Of a stretch of DNA of 64,000 nt, positions 6,869-14,889 are shown piece by piece (within the stretch, counting starts at the first letter, position 1; each line of letters starts with the position of its first letter). The stretch is from positions 2,852,001 to 2,916,000 of the forward strand of contig OY764147.1 of NCBI GenBank assembly GCA_963668115.1, written 5' to 3'. The notes below the pieces were generated by a model. It was not told the DNA's origin and made no database searches. It was given only the letters and a program-made list of their open reading frames with translations. The position numbers and the translations under genes are program-made. Origin of the DNA: Plut-88900 sp963668115 (GTDB lineage: Bacteria; Chloroflexota; Dehalococcoidia; Plut-88900).

Positions 6869-9850
6869 ATGAGAGAGACGAAAATGGAAAAGGCGCAGGC
6901 AGGAAGCGATGCGGACATAGATGGCTGTACGAGGGAAAATGGTCGGGGACTGAGGTCGACTCCCAGGGTCGAGGACTGGGACGACTGGAAAGAGTACGAC
7001 CCTAGGGAATGGCCCCGGAAGGCGGAGCGACGCTACACCCTCGTCCCGACCGCGTGCTTCAACTGCGAGTCAGCCTGCGGCCTACTCGCCTACGTGGATA
7101 AGGACTCCCACCAGATCCGCAAGCTGGAGGGCCACCCCCTTCACCCGGCCAGCCGTGGCCGGAACTGTGCCAAGGGCCCCGCCACCCTGAACCAGATTAC
7201 CAACCCCGACCGCATACTCTACCCACTGCGGCAAATTGGCAAACGAGGGGAGGGGAAATGGGAGAGGGTGTCGTGGGAGGAGGCTCTGGAAGACATAGCT
7301 GGACGCATCCGCAAGGCCGTTACCGAAGACCGTCGTGATCAGGTGGTGTATCACGTTGGCAGGCCGGGCGAAGACCTGTACACGGAGCGGGTTCTGGCGG
7401 CCTGGGGTGTCGATGGGCACAACTCCCATACCAACATCTGCTCGTCCAGCGCCCGACTCGGCTATGCCGCATGGATGGGGATGGACCGCCCCACCCCCGA
7501 CCACGCCAACGCCAAGTTCATCCTCCTCATGAGCTCCCACCTGGAGGCGGGGCATTACTTTGTACCCCAGGCCCAGCGGATCGTGGAGTCCCAGGTCTCG
7601 GGCACAAAGGTAGCCGTGATCGATACCCGCCTCTCCAACACGGCCTCCAAGTCGGACTACTGGCTGGCCCCGAGGCCGGGCACCGAGGCAGGTCTGTTGC
7701 TGGCCATCGCCAACTACCTTATCCAGGAGGACCTCTACAACCGACCTTTCCTGGAGAAGTGGGTCAATTGGCAAGACTTCATGAAGGATTACGACTATCT
7801 TCGCTTTCTGGTAGACCGGGGACTCCTGAGCCGGATACCTGAAGACGACTCTTTCGAGAGCTTCATCAAGGTGTTGAAAGACCTATACGGCGGATATACG
7901 TTCGAATGGGCAGAGGCTGAAACCGGTGTCTCTGCCAAGCAGCTCCTAGAGGTTGCTAAGGAGGTAGCTGAGGCCGGGACCGCCTTCGCCAGTCATATCT
8001 GGAGAAATGCAGCGGCGGGGCACCTGGGCGGCTGGATGGTGCCCCGAGCCCTCTTTTTCCTAAACGTGCTCACAGGCTCCGTGGGGACTCCGGGTGGCAC
8101 TCTGCCTAATGCCTGGGCCAAGTTCGTGCCCCGGGCCTTCTCTCAGCCGCCGCCTCTGAGAAACTGGAACGATATTCACTTCCCACCCGAGTTCCCCCTT
8201 GCTCACTTCGAAATGAGCTTCCTGTTGCCTCACCTCCTGAAAGAACGAGACCGGTCTATAGATGTCTATTTCACACGAGTCTACAACCCCGTCTGGACCA
8301 ATCCCGACGGCTTCTCCTGGATCGACATGTTTCAGAATGAGAGTCGCATCGGGCTGCACGTCGCCCTCACGCCCGTATGGAGCGAGACCGCCCAGTATGC
8401 CGATTACGTCCTTCCTATGGGCCTCTCACCCGAACGCCACGACCTCCACAGCTACGAGAGCCACGCCTGCCAGTGGATCGGGTTCCGGCAGCCGGTACTA
8501 AGGGTAGCCAGGGAAAGAGACGGCGATCAGGTAGAGTTCACCCACGAGACAAACCCGGGGGAGGTGTGGGAGGAGAACGAGTTCTGGATCGAACTATCCT
8601 GGAAGATAGACCCCGACGGCTCCCTGGGCATACGCCAGCACTTCGAGTCGCCCTACAGGCAAGGCCAGAAGGTCTCGATAGGCGAGTACTACCGATGGAT
8701 TTTCGAAAACTCCGTCCCCGGGCTTCCCGAAGCCGCAAAAGCCGAGAATCTAGCGCCCCTCGATTACATGAAACGGTACGGCGCCTTCAAAATTACCGAC
8801 GACGTGTACGGTCAGCATGAGCGGCCCCTCTCCCCGGAGGCTATTAAAGAGGCCGTTGTAGAGAATGGAACGGGTTTCGTTTGGAGCTCTAATCCCCCGC
8901 CCCCGACCAACCTGCGCCCTTACCCTGGGCCCTTTCAGGACAAAGGGGGCCGTACCAGGATCGGCATATCTGTGGACGGCCAACCCGTCCAGGGATTCCC
9001 CACCCCTTCGGGCAAGTTGGAGTTCTATTCCACCACCCTTGCGGAGTGGGGCTGGCCCGAATACGCCATCCCGATATATCCCAGGGGTCTCCGGCAACGG
9101 GAGTTTATGCCCCACGTCACCAGCCAGGTCCATCATTCCAGGATAGACCCCTCTCGCAACGAGTACGTGCTATTACCCACTTTTCGCCTGCCCACCCTGA
9201 TTCACACCCGAACCAACGGCGCCAAGTGGCTCCACGAAATCGCACACATCAATCCCGTGTGGATCAACCCGCAAGACGCCGTCCGTATCGGTGTAAGCAC
9301 GGGCGACCTGGCGAGAGTAGAGACCGAGATAGGCTGCTTCGTCGACCGGGTCTGGGTTACGGGAGCCATTCGCCCCGGAGTCGTGGCCTGCTCCCACCAC
9401 CTCGGCCGGTGGCGGCTTCATGAAGACTCAGGAAGCGACAGGTGGAACTCGGCACTGGTGACTATCGAACAACAGAATGACAAGTGGTCTCTGTGCCAGC
9501 TTGAGGGCGCTTCCCCCTTCAAAAGCAGTGACCCCGACTCGGAAAGAATCTGGTGGAGCGATGGCGGCGTTCACCAGAATCTGGTCTTCCCCGTACAGCC
9601 CGACCCCATCAGCGGAGGCCATTGCTGGCATCAGAAAGTCAGAGTGGAAAGAGCAGGCCCCGACGATAAGTACGGGGACATCTCCGTAGATGGGGAAGCC
9701 GCATCCCGGGCGTACAAGAGATGGTTGGGCCTGTCCCGCCCGGCCCCGGGGCCCGGGGGCCTGCGGAGACCCCGATGGATGCTGCGCCCCTTGAAGCCCC
9801 ATATCGATGCCTACCGTTTCGAAAGTCCGTCATCCACTAGTCTGGACTGA
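6869..9850 (+). CDS. Molybdopterin oxidoreductase catalytic subunit (DMSO reductase/polysulfide reductase superfamily)
   Basis: The 993-aa protein binds an N-terminal 4Fe-4S cluster (C63, C66, C70 and C100) and bis-MGD. The segment NICSSSARLGYA places C191 where a Cys ligand to molybdenum occurs in the PsrA/PhsA/TtrA branch, though this assignment is tentative. The molybdopterin dinucleotide-binding domain sits near residues 770-890. No twin-arginine signal precedes the cluster, so it probably acts on the cytoplasmic side. Partner: the Fe-S/NrfD fusion upstream. The substrate is unknown (sulfur oxyanion, polysulfide or an organic N- or S-oxide are all possible). The second ATG at 6884 is an alternative start. 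Confidence 0.9.
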   Translation: MRETKMEKAQAGSDADIDGCTRENGRGLRSTPRVEDWDDWKEYDPREWPRKAERRYTLVPTACFNCESACGLLAYVDKDSHQIRKLEGHPLHPASRGRNCAKGPATLNQITNPDRILYPLRQIGKRGEGKWERVSWEEALEDIAGRIRKAVTEDRRDQVVYHVGRPGEDLYTERVLAAWGVDGHNSHTNICSSSARLGYAAWMGMDRPTPDHANAKFILLMSSHLEAGHYFVPQAQRIVESQVSGTKVAVIDTRLSNTASKSDYWLAPRPGTEAGLLLAIANYLIQEDLYNRPFLEKWVNWQDFMKDYDYLRFLVDRGLLSRIPEDDSFESFIKVLKDLYGGYTFEWAEAETGVSAKQLLEVAKEVAEAGTAFASHIWRNAAAGHLGGWMVPRALFFLNVLTGSVGTPGGTLPNAWAKFVPRAFSQPPPLRNWNDIHFPPEFPLAHFEMSFLLPHLLKERDRSIDVYFTRVYNPVWTNPDGFSWIDMFQNESRIGLHVALTPVWSETAQYADYVLPMGLSPERHDLHSYESHACQWIGFRQPVLRVARERDGDQVEFTHETNPGEVWEENEFWIELSWKIDPDGSLGIRQHFESPYRQGQKVSIGEYYRWIFENSVPGLPEAAKAENLAPLDYMKRYGAFKITDDVYGQHERPLSPEAIKEAVVENGTGFVWSSNPPPPTNLRPYPGPFQDKGGRTRIGISVDGQPVQGFPTPSGKLEFYSTTLAEWGWPEYAIPIYPRGLRQREFMPHVTSQVHHSRIDPSRNEYVLLPTFRLPTLIHTRTNGAKWLHEIAHINPVWINPQDAVRIGVSTGDLARVETEIGCFVDRVWVTGAIRPGVVACSHHLGRWRLHEDSGSDRWNSALVTIEQQNDKWSLCQLEGASPFKSSDPDSERIWWSDGGVHQNLVFPVQPDPISGGHCWHQKVRVERAGPDDKYGDISVDGEAASRAYKRWLGLSRPAPGPGGLRRPRWMLRPLKPHIDAYRFESPSSTSLD

Positions 9851-10134
9851 ACGCTACACAACTCCTCCGAAAAAGTTAGTATTGTGGGCGCCCACATTAT
9901 GGCGTTGCGCTGGCAATTTCGCCTGGACATCGTCGTATTTAGCCGCTGCAAGCTCGGAACTCTACAACGAGTACGGGAATTCTGGTACAGTTTCTTTGTG
10001 CTTCTTACAGTGGACTTGTACCGTCAATCTAGGGCGACGGGGTGGCGCCGCATGAGGGAATTATTACTGCATCCCTCGATCTATAACTGAATACTGGTTA
10101 CCACCCCACTGAACACCCGATTTACTACACCGCC
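9851..10134 (+). other. Intergenic region, nothing convincing
   Basis: A short frame at 9884-10090 has no recognisable motif, poor codon use and no Shine-Dalgarno. I see no RNA gene or clear terminator here. Confidence 0.5.
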
Positions 10135-10734
10135 ATGCTCGAAACGTCGCAAATACCGGGCCTTCTGGACAGGGCAGCGCTGCTGGTCATCGACATGCAG
10201 CACGACTTCCTCGATCCCGACGCCCCCTACGCTTGCGCCGACGCCCAGGCCGCCATCGAAAACACCCGAGTCCTCTGTGACGCCATGCGTTCCCGCGGCG
10301 CCCCCGTCATCTTCACCCGTGAAGTCCACCGCGCCGACGGCGTAGACCGCGGTCGCGAGGGTGACTCCGAGCCGGTCCACTGCGTCGAGGGCACCCGCGG
10401 CGTCGAGATCGTGCCCGAACTCGCTCCCGCCAACGGCGATTATGTCGTCGATAAGCGCAGGTTCAGCTCCTTCTTCCAGACCGACCTTGCCGGCCTCCTT
10501 AACGGCCTCCGCACCGAGCTAATCATCATCTCGGGAGTCACCGCCAACGCCTGCGTCCTGACCACCGTAATAGACGCCTACCAGCACGACTTTCACACCG
10601 TCACCATCCAGGACTGCGTTTCCAGCAAGATCGGCCTGCTTCTGGATGAGAACTACAACGACATGATGCGGCTCTACAAGTTCTACTCGAATCCTTTGCG
10701 TCTCAACACGTTCCTGGAACTCCTGGAGGATTGA
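10135..10734 (+). CDS. Isochorismatase-family cysteine hydrolase
   Basis: The 199-aa protein has the family triad: D20 (LLVIDMQHDF), K107 (VVDKRRFSSF) and C140 (GVTANACVLTT). Members hydrolyse amides, nicotinamide, ureidoacrylate/N-carbamoyl compounds or isochorismate, so a small C-N bond hydrolase is the safest call. It starts at the ATG at 10135 and ends 3 nt before miaB, so the two are co-transcribed although they are not functionally linked in any obvious way. Length and motif spacing are normal for the family. Confidence 0.88.
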   Translation: MLETSQIPGLLDRAALLVIDMQHDFLDPDAPYACADAQAAIENTRVLCDAMRSRGAPVIFTREVHRADGVDRGREGDSEPVHCVEGTRGVEIVPELAPANGDYVVDKRRFSSFFQTDLAGLLNGLRTELIIISGVTANACVLTTVIDAYQHDFHTVTIQDCVSSKIGLLLDENYNDMMRLYKFYSNPLRLNTFLELLED

Positions 10735-10737
10735 CCG

Positions 10738-12042
10738 GTGCCCGGATACCACATTTGGACCGTAGGCTGCCAGATGAACGAGGCCGACTCCGAACGCCTC
10801 GCCGGTGCCCTGGAGAAACTCGGTTGCCAACACTCACCCGACATCGAAGACGCCGACGTTATAGTCCTCAATAGCTGTGTAGTCCGGCAGGGAGTCGAGG
10901 ACAAGGTCGCCGGTCGGCTCAACTCCCTCAAGCCCCTCAAACGCCGGGACCCCGACAAGACCATCGCCCTCATGGGCTGCATGGTCAGCCCCCGAGACCA
11001 GTCCCTCAAGAAACGCTTCCCCCACGTCGACGTCTTCCTCAGGCCCCAGGCCTTCGACCCCCTCATCCGCCGCCTGTCCGATGACGACGGAACGTGTCTG
11101 GACAACCTCGGGCCCCTGATTCCCCCCCACCCCAGGATCAGCGTCAACGTCCCCATAATCCACGGCTGTGACAAGTTCTGCACCTTCTGCATCATCCCCT
11201 ACCGCCGCGGCCGGGAGCGAAGCCGCCCCATCCCCGAGCTCGTTGAAGAGATAACCGCCCTCGGACGGCGCGGCGTCAAGGAGGTCACCCTCCTCGGCCA
11301 GAACGTCGACTCCTACGGCCAGAACCTCCCCGACACCCCGGACCTTGCCGACCTCCTCACCGAGCTTGACCCCATCGATGGCATACAGCGCATCCGTTTC
11401 CTCACCTCTCACCCCAACGACATGAGCCAGAAGCTCATCGACGCCGTGGCTGCCCTCCCCAAGGTCTGTGAGCACATCAACCTTCCCATCCAGGCCGGAG
11501 ACGACGAGGTGCTGGAAGTGATGCATCGGGGGTACACGTCGGGGGACTACCTCGAATTAACAGATCGCATCCGTGACACCATACCGGGTGTTTCCATGAG
11601 CACCGACATCATCGTCGGCTTCGCCAACGAGACCGAAGCCCAGTTCCAGCGCACCGTCGACATCCTTGAACAAGTACGCTTCGACAAGGTCCACGTCGCT
11701 CCCTACTCCGTCCGGCCCGGCACCATCGCCTTCCGAAAGATCGATGATTCCCTTGACCAGGACGAAAAAATGCGCCGCCTCCACGTCGTCGAGGAGGTGC
11801 AGAAGCGCATAGCCACAGAGCTAAACGAGGTGCTGGTTGGCACCGAACAGGAGGTGCTGGTCGAAAGACGGCACAAGGGCAAATGGCAGGGCCGCACCCG
11901 CACCAACAAACTGGTATTCCTCCCTGTCGAAGACGATGACCTTACCGGCAATATGGTCAACGTGAAGATAGAAAAGACAGGCCCCTGGTCCCTTCAGGGT
12001 GCACTCCTACCCAGCCCCGTCCCCGTCGAGCAGGCAGTCTAA
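10738..12042 (+). CDS. miaB: tRNA-2-methylthio-N6-dimethylallyladenosine synthase MiaB
   Basis: The 434-aa protein begins GYHIWTVGCQMNEADSERL, a strong MiaB signature. The UPF0004 domain cysteines are C11, C47 and C81. The radical-SAM cluster is C144-D-K-F-C148-T-F-C151, and a C-terminal TRAM domain (about 365-430) binds RNA. It methylthiolates i6A37 in tRNAs reading UNN codons. The GTG start at 10738 lies just after the isochorismatase-like gene. The downstream Fur-family gene begins soon after its stop. Length and domain order are canonical. Confidence 0.96.
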   Translation: MPGYHIWTVGCQMNEADSERLAGALEKLGCQHSPDIEDADVIVLNSCVVRQGVEDKVAGRLNSLKPLKRRDPDKTIALMGCMVSPRDQSLKKRFPHVDVFLRPQAFDPLIRRLSDDDGTCLDNLGPLIPPHPRISVNVPIIHGCDKFCTFCIIPYRRGRERSRPIPELVEEITALGRRGVKEVTLLGQNVDSYGQNLPDTPDLADLLTELDPIDGIQRIRFLTSHPNDMSQKLIDAVAALPKVCEHINLPIQAGDDEVLEVMHRGYTSGDYLELTDRIRDTIPGVSMSTDIIVGFANETEAQFQRTVDILEQVRFDKVHVAPYSVRPGTIAFRKIDDSLDQDEKMRRLHVVEEVQKRIATELNEVLVGTEQEVLVERRHKGKWQGRTRTNKLVFLPVEDDDLTGNMVNVKIEKTGPWSLQGALLPSPVPVEQAV

Positions 12043-12100
12043 AGGACCCTTAGCTCTCGTTAGCATGGGGACGGGTCTCCTCTCCCCCGGAGCGCAACAA

Positions 12101-12544
12101 TTGACCAAGGCTGACGAACTCCTCGACTCCCTCCGAAGCGCGGGCTTCCGCCTTACCCCCCAGCGCGTCATGATCCTGTCCGCCATCGCGTCTAGCCCCG
12201 GCCACATGACCGCCGAGGACATCCACGAAAGGGTCAAGAAGTCCTACCCTTTCATCGACATCGCCACCGTCTACCGCACCATCCAGCTCCTCAAGCGCCA
12301 GCGCCTTCTCGTCGAAATAGACCTCGGCAGCGGCGCCTACCAGTACGAGCTCACCCATGACCGGCGGCACCATCACATCGTCTGTCGGGACTGTGGCACA
12401 ACCCTGGATATCGACCACCATCGCTTCCTCGAACCCGTACGCGTCGCCCTCCAGAAAGAGTACGAATTCGAGGCCGACCTCGACCACTTCGCCATATTCG
12501 GCATCTGCCGCAAGTGCCGGGCAAAAGCCCAGTCTGTCATTTGA
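12101..12544 (+). CDS. Fur-family metal-dependent transcriptional regulator
   Basis: The protein shows the Fur winged helix (GFRLTPQRVMILSAI, TVYRTIQLLKRQRLL) and metal-site residues HDRRHHHIVCRDCG plus a C-terminal CRKC structural zinc pair. The TTG at 12101 with CGGAG eight nt upstream gives the usual 147 aa; an ATG at 12065 would add 12 residues but lacks a Shine-Dalgarno. It could be Fur, Zur or PerR type. The HHH-rich site is compatible with each, so the metal is not assigned. It follows miaB, and its stop overlaps the -35 box of the next promoter. Confidence 0.88.
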   Translation: MTKADELLDSLRSAGFRLTPQRVMILSAIASSPGHMTAEDIHERVKKSYPFIDIATVYRTIQLLKRQRLLVEIDLGSGAYQYELTHDRRHHHIVCRDCGTTLDIDHHRFLEPVRVALQKEYEFEADLDHFAIFGICRKCRAKAQSVI

Positions 12545-12569
12545 CACTAACACCCGTCAGGACTAGAAT
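12541..12569 (+). promoter_or_regulatory. Strong sigma70-type promoter before the CIRCE element
   Basis: TTGACA (12541-12546, overlapping the fur stop codon), 17-nt spacer, TAGAAT (12564-12569). Expected start near 12576, immediately before the CIRCE inverted repeat. Confidence 0.8.
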
Positions 12570-12578
12570 TTCTCAGGT

Positions 12579-12605
12579 TTAGCACTTGCAATAGGGGAGT
12601 GCTAA
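12579..12605 (+). promoter_or_regulatory. CIRCE element (HrcA operator)
   Basis: TTAGCACTT, nine bases, GAGTGCTAA: one mismatch from the CIRCE consensus TTAGCACTC-N9-GAGTGCTAA. It covers the first transcribed bases, where HrcA would block initiation until heat shock. The controlled genes are the zinc-ribbon gene at 12625 and dtd, not groESL or dnaK. Confidence 0.85.
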
Positions 12606-12624
12606 ACGTATCTCGGAGGACCGA

Positions 12625-12954
12625 ATGCCTTTATACGACTACGAATGCCTGACCTGCGCCCACCGCTTCGAGGTGCGCCAGAGGGTCAGCGAAGTCGGCA
12701 ACGCACCCTGCCCCACCTGCGCCTCCGACTCCCGACGCGTCTTCCATTCCGTTCCCATCCTCTTCAAGGGCTCCGGCTTCTACTCCACAGACCACCGCAA
12801 GGGCCAGGCCAGCTCCACCGCCAACGGCAAGGAAGAATCGGCCGATTCCGAATCCAAGTCCTCCTCCGATTCCAAGCCCAAGTCCGAGTCTTCCTCTTCC
12901 GACAAGTCCTCCGAAAAGAGCGCCGACAAGGTAGCCTCCGCCTCCGACAGCTAA
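12625..12954 (+). CDS. FmdB-family zinc-ribbon protein
   Basis: The 109-aa protein starts MPLYDYECLTCAHRFE and has four zinc cysteines (C8, C11, C29 and C32), then SDSRRVFHSVPILFKGSGFY, all typical of the small FmdB/CxxC_CXXC_SSSS regulatory-protein family. The tail from about residue 70 is low-complexity Ser/Lys/Asp. Despite the family name, a role in formamidase regulation is not shown here. GGAGG precedes the ATG. It is the first gene behind a CIRCE operator, so stress-induced expression is expected. Its molecular function is unknown. Confidence 0.85.
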   Translation: MPLYDYECLTCAHRFEVRQRVSEVGNAPCPTCASDSRRVFHSVPILFKGSGFYSTDHRKGQASSTANGKEESADSESKSSSDSKPKSESSSSDKSSEKSADKVASASDS

Positions 12955-12960
12955 CCCCCT

Positions 12961-13428
12961 TTGAAGGCTCTCCTCCAAAGGGTCTCCCACGCCTCCGTCA
13001 CCATAGATGGCGACACCGTAGGAAGCATCCGCACCGGCCTCTGCCTGTTCCTCTGTGTAGAGCAGGACGACACCCGGGAAGACGCCGGCTACCTGAAGGA
13101 AAAGACCCTCAACCTCCGCATCTTCCCCGACGAAGCCGGCCGCTTTGATAGGTCAGTCTTCGACATCGGGGGCGGCCTCCTCGTCGTCAGCCAGTTCACC
13201 CTCGCCGCCGACACCCGTAAGGGCCGTAGGCCTAGCTTCACCCGAGCCGCTCCACCCGAAACCGCCAACCCCTTGCTGGACTACTTCATCGAGGAATGTC
13301 GGGCGTCCGGCCTGAACGTCGAAACCGGCAAGTTCGGCGCCCACATGCAAGTAGATATCTCCAACGATGGCCCCGTCACCATCTGGCTGGACAGCCGGGA
13401 CAGGCACACTCCCAGGCGCAGAGAGTAA
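12961..13428 (+). CDS. dtd: D-aminoacyl-tRNA deacylase
   Basis: The 155-aa protein begins KALLQRVSHASVTIDG and carries both DTD active-site motifs: SQFTL (77-81) and NDGPVTIW (135-142). The enzyme removes D-amino acids mischarged on tRNA. Translation starts at TTG 12961, six bases after the stop of the zinc-ribbon gene, so both are in the CIRCE-controlled operon. Full length. Confidence 0.94.
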   Translation: MKALLQRVSHASVTIDGDTVGSIRTGLCLFLCVEQDDTREDAGYLKEKTLNLRIFPDEAGRFDRSVFDIGGGLLVVSQFTLAADTRKGRRPSFTRAAPPETANPLLDYFIEECRASGLNVETGKFGAHMQVDISNDGPVTIWLDSRDRHTPRRRE

Positions 13429-13556
13429 GCTAGTGCACAGACACATCAATAAGAATACTAACCGAGCAGGTCAGCGCGAAGCTCGACGGCATAGCCTCAG
13501 GCCTCCCACATAGGTGGAGTTGAATCAAAAGCCAAGTATGTCTAAGCAGTTACTCT

Positions 13557-14858
13557 ATGAAACTTGATAGTACAGATACATTGATCAATCTGGTCAATAA
13601 TCTGGCCGCAGTGGCCCCCACAATGTTGGCAAAAAGGGAACCACTGTTTGACCCCACTCTACTTTCCCACTGGCTAGGCAAGAATTTGGCCTTCGAATTA
13701 TTGTCAGCACTAAATGAGGTGCGGATCGAGCTGGTTCCCAAGTATGCAGAGGATAGGCTTCTAGTAAATGCGTTTTGGGACGAGCTTATCTGTCAAACCG
13801 TAGCAGATCACCAACTGTATTTCGATGGCTCTAAAGCGACATTTGATCTCATCAAAGCATTTGGTAACCGCTGGAAGACACCACTATCCAAGTTCGAAGT
13901 AATCTATTCTTTAGATTATCTGCGAATAGGGGAAAGTCCCATTACGATTCTCGGAGTGGAATTCTTTACTCCTTCTGATGCCGACATTACAGAAAGAGCC
14001 ATACCTAAGTCCGCTGTCGATAGATGGAGAAAACATGTAAACACCCTCACACTAGCTGTTGTCAAAGTAGATGCTTCTTCCAGCAACACAGCCTTTGAAA
14101 CTGGAAAAGAGCAATTAGTAGACGCATTGGTATTGTTGAAGGCGTCCGCGCTTTGTGGATTGGCTGGGACATTACTCCCTGAGGAATTCGTGCAATGGAA
14201 GCTTTCTGGTCACTACATAGTTAATCCGATTAGCGTAGAAACTCCGACACATCGTGTTTGGGGGATTCAAGATCAATTCGGTCCAATTGTAAGAAATCTA
14301 AGTAGTGAGATAGAAAAGGGCATTGACACGCTTGGGATAAATCTACTCTGCGATATCCCTAAGGATGTTAGGGAGCGTGTCACTCGAGCGCTTAATTGGG
14401 TAGCGCATAGCGCGACTCATGACACCGACGACTATAGACTAGTAGACTTGTGCACAGCTCTGGAAATCCTGCTTCTTCCCGAGGGACGACGGACGGTGAA
14501 CAAGGGCACTGTTATTGCACTGCGCTACAATCTTATTGGGGGAGACTTGAATCCTTCAGCAGTGAAGTGGATGTACGATAGACGAAACGATGTGATTCAT
14601 GGTGACCCCTTGCCAGTAGTAAGGCAGCAAGACACGTGGGACCTGAGATTAGTCTGCTATCCGACGATTCGCAAGCTTGTTTATGCTTCAGTCAAGAGGC
14701 CGGACCTAATCAGACTAGAGGATCTAATGGCTAGTGTGGAAACTAAGGAAAGACTAGAGAAGTTCTTAGGATTAGTTGATATGGGAATATACGAGGGTTC
14801 ATTACTGCATCAACTTGTCAAAGAAGCAGAGAAAAAGCTAAAGAAAATAACTTGCTGA
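13557..14858 (+). CDS. ApeA-like HEPN-domain protein, candidate defence gene
   Basis: The 433-aa protein is not closely recognised overall. Its C-terminal part contains a helical segment (NWVAHSATHDTDDYRLVDLC, then TALEIL) followed by MYDRRNDVIHGD, with R343-N344-x3-H348, the RNase-type motif of HEPN domains, laid out as in ApeA-like HEPN proteins. ApeA is an abortive-infection protein, so defence is the natural guess but is inferred. The gene and its flanks are visibly AT-richer than the neighbours and use ordinary mixed codons, suggesting recent acquisition. It stands alone between dtd and a convergent oxidoreductase. The ATG at 13557 has no clear Shine-Dalgarno. Confidence 0.6.
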   Translation: MKLDSTDTLINLVNNLAAVAPTMLAKREPLFDPTLLSHWLGKNLAFELLSALNEVRIELVPKYAEDRLLVNAFWDELICQTVADHQLYFDGSKATFDLIKAFGNRWKTPLSKFEVIYSLDYLRIGESPITILGVEFFTPSDADITERAIPKSAVDRWRKHVNTLTLAVVKVDASSSNTAFETGKEQLVDALVLLKASALCGLAGTLLPEEFVQWKLSGHYIVNPISVETPTHRVWGIQDQFGPIVRNLSSEIEKGIDTLGINLLCDIPKDVRERVTRALNWVAHSATHDTDDYRLVDLCTALEILLLPEGRRTVNKGTVIALRYNLIGGDLNPSAVKWMYDRRNDVIHGDPLPVVRQQDTWDLRLVCYPTIRKLVYASVKRPDLIRLEDLMASVETKERLEKFLGLVDMGIYEGSLLHQLVKEAEKKLKKITC

Positions 14859-14889
14859 TGTCTAGCTCTGCCAAGCTTGACCTCAGCCC

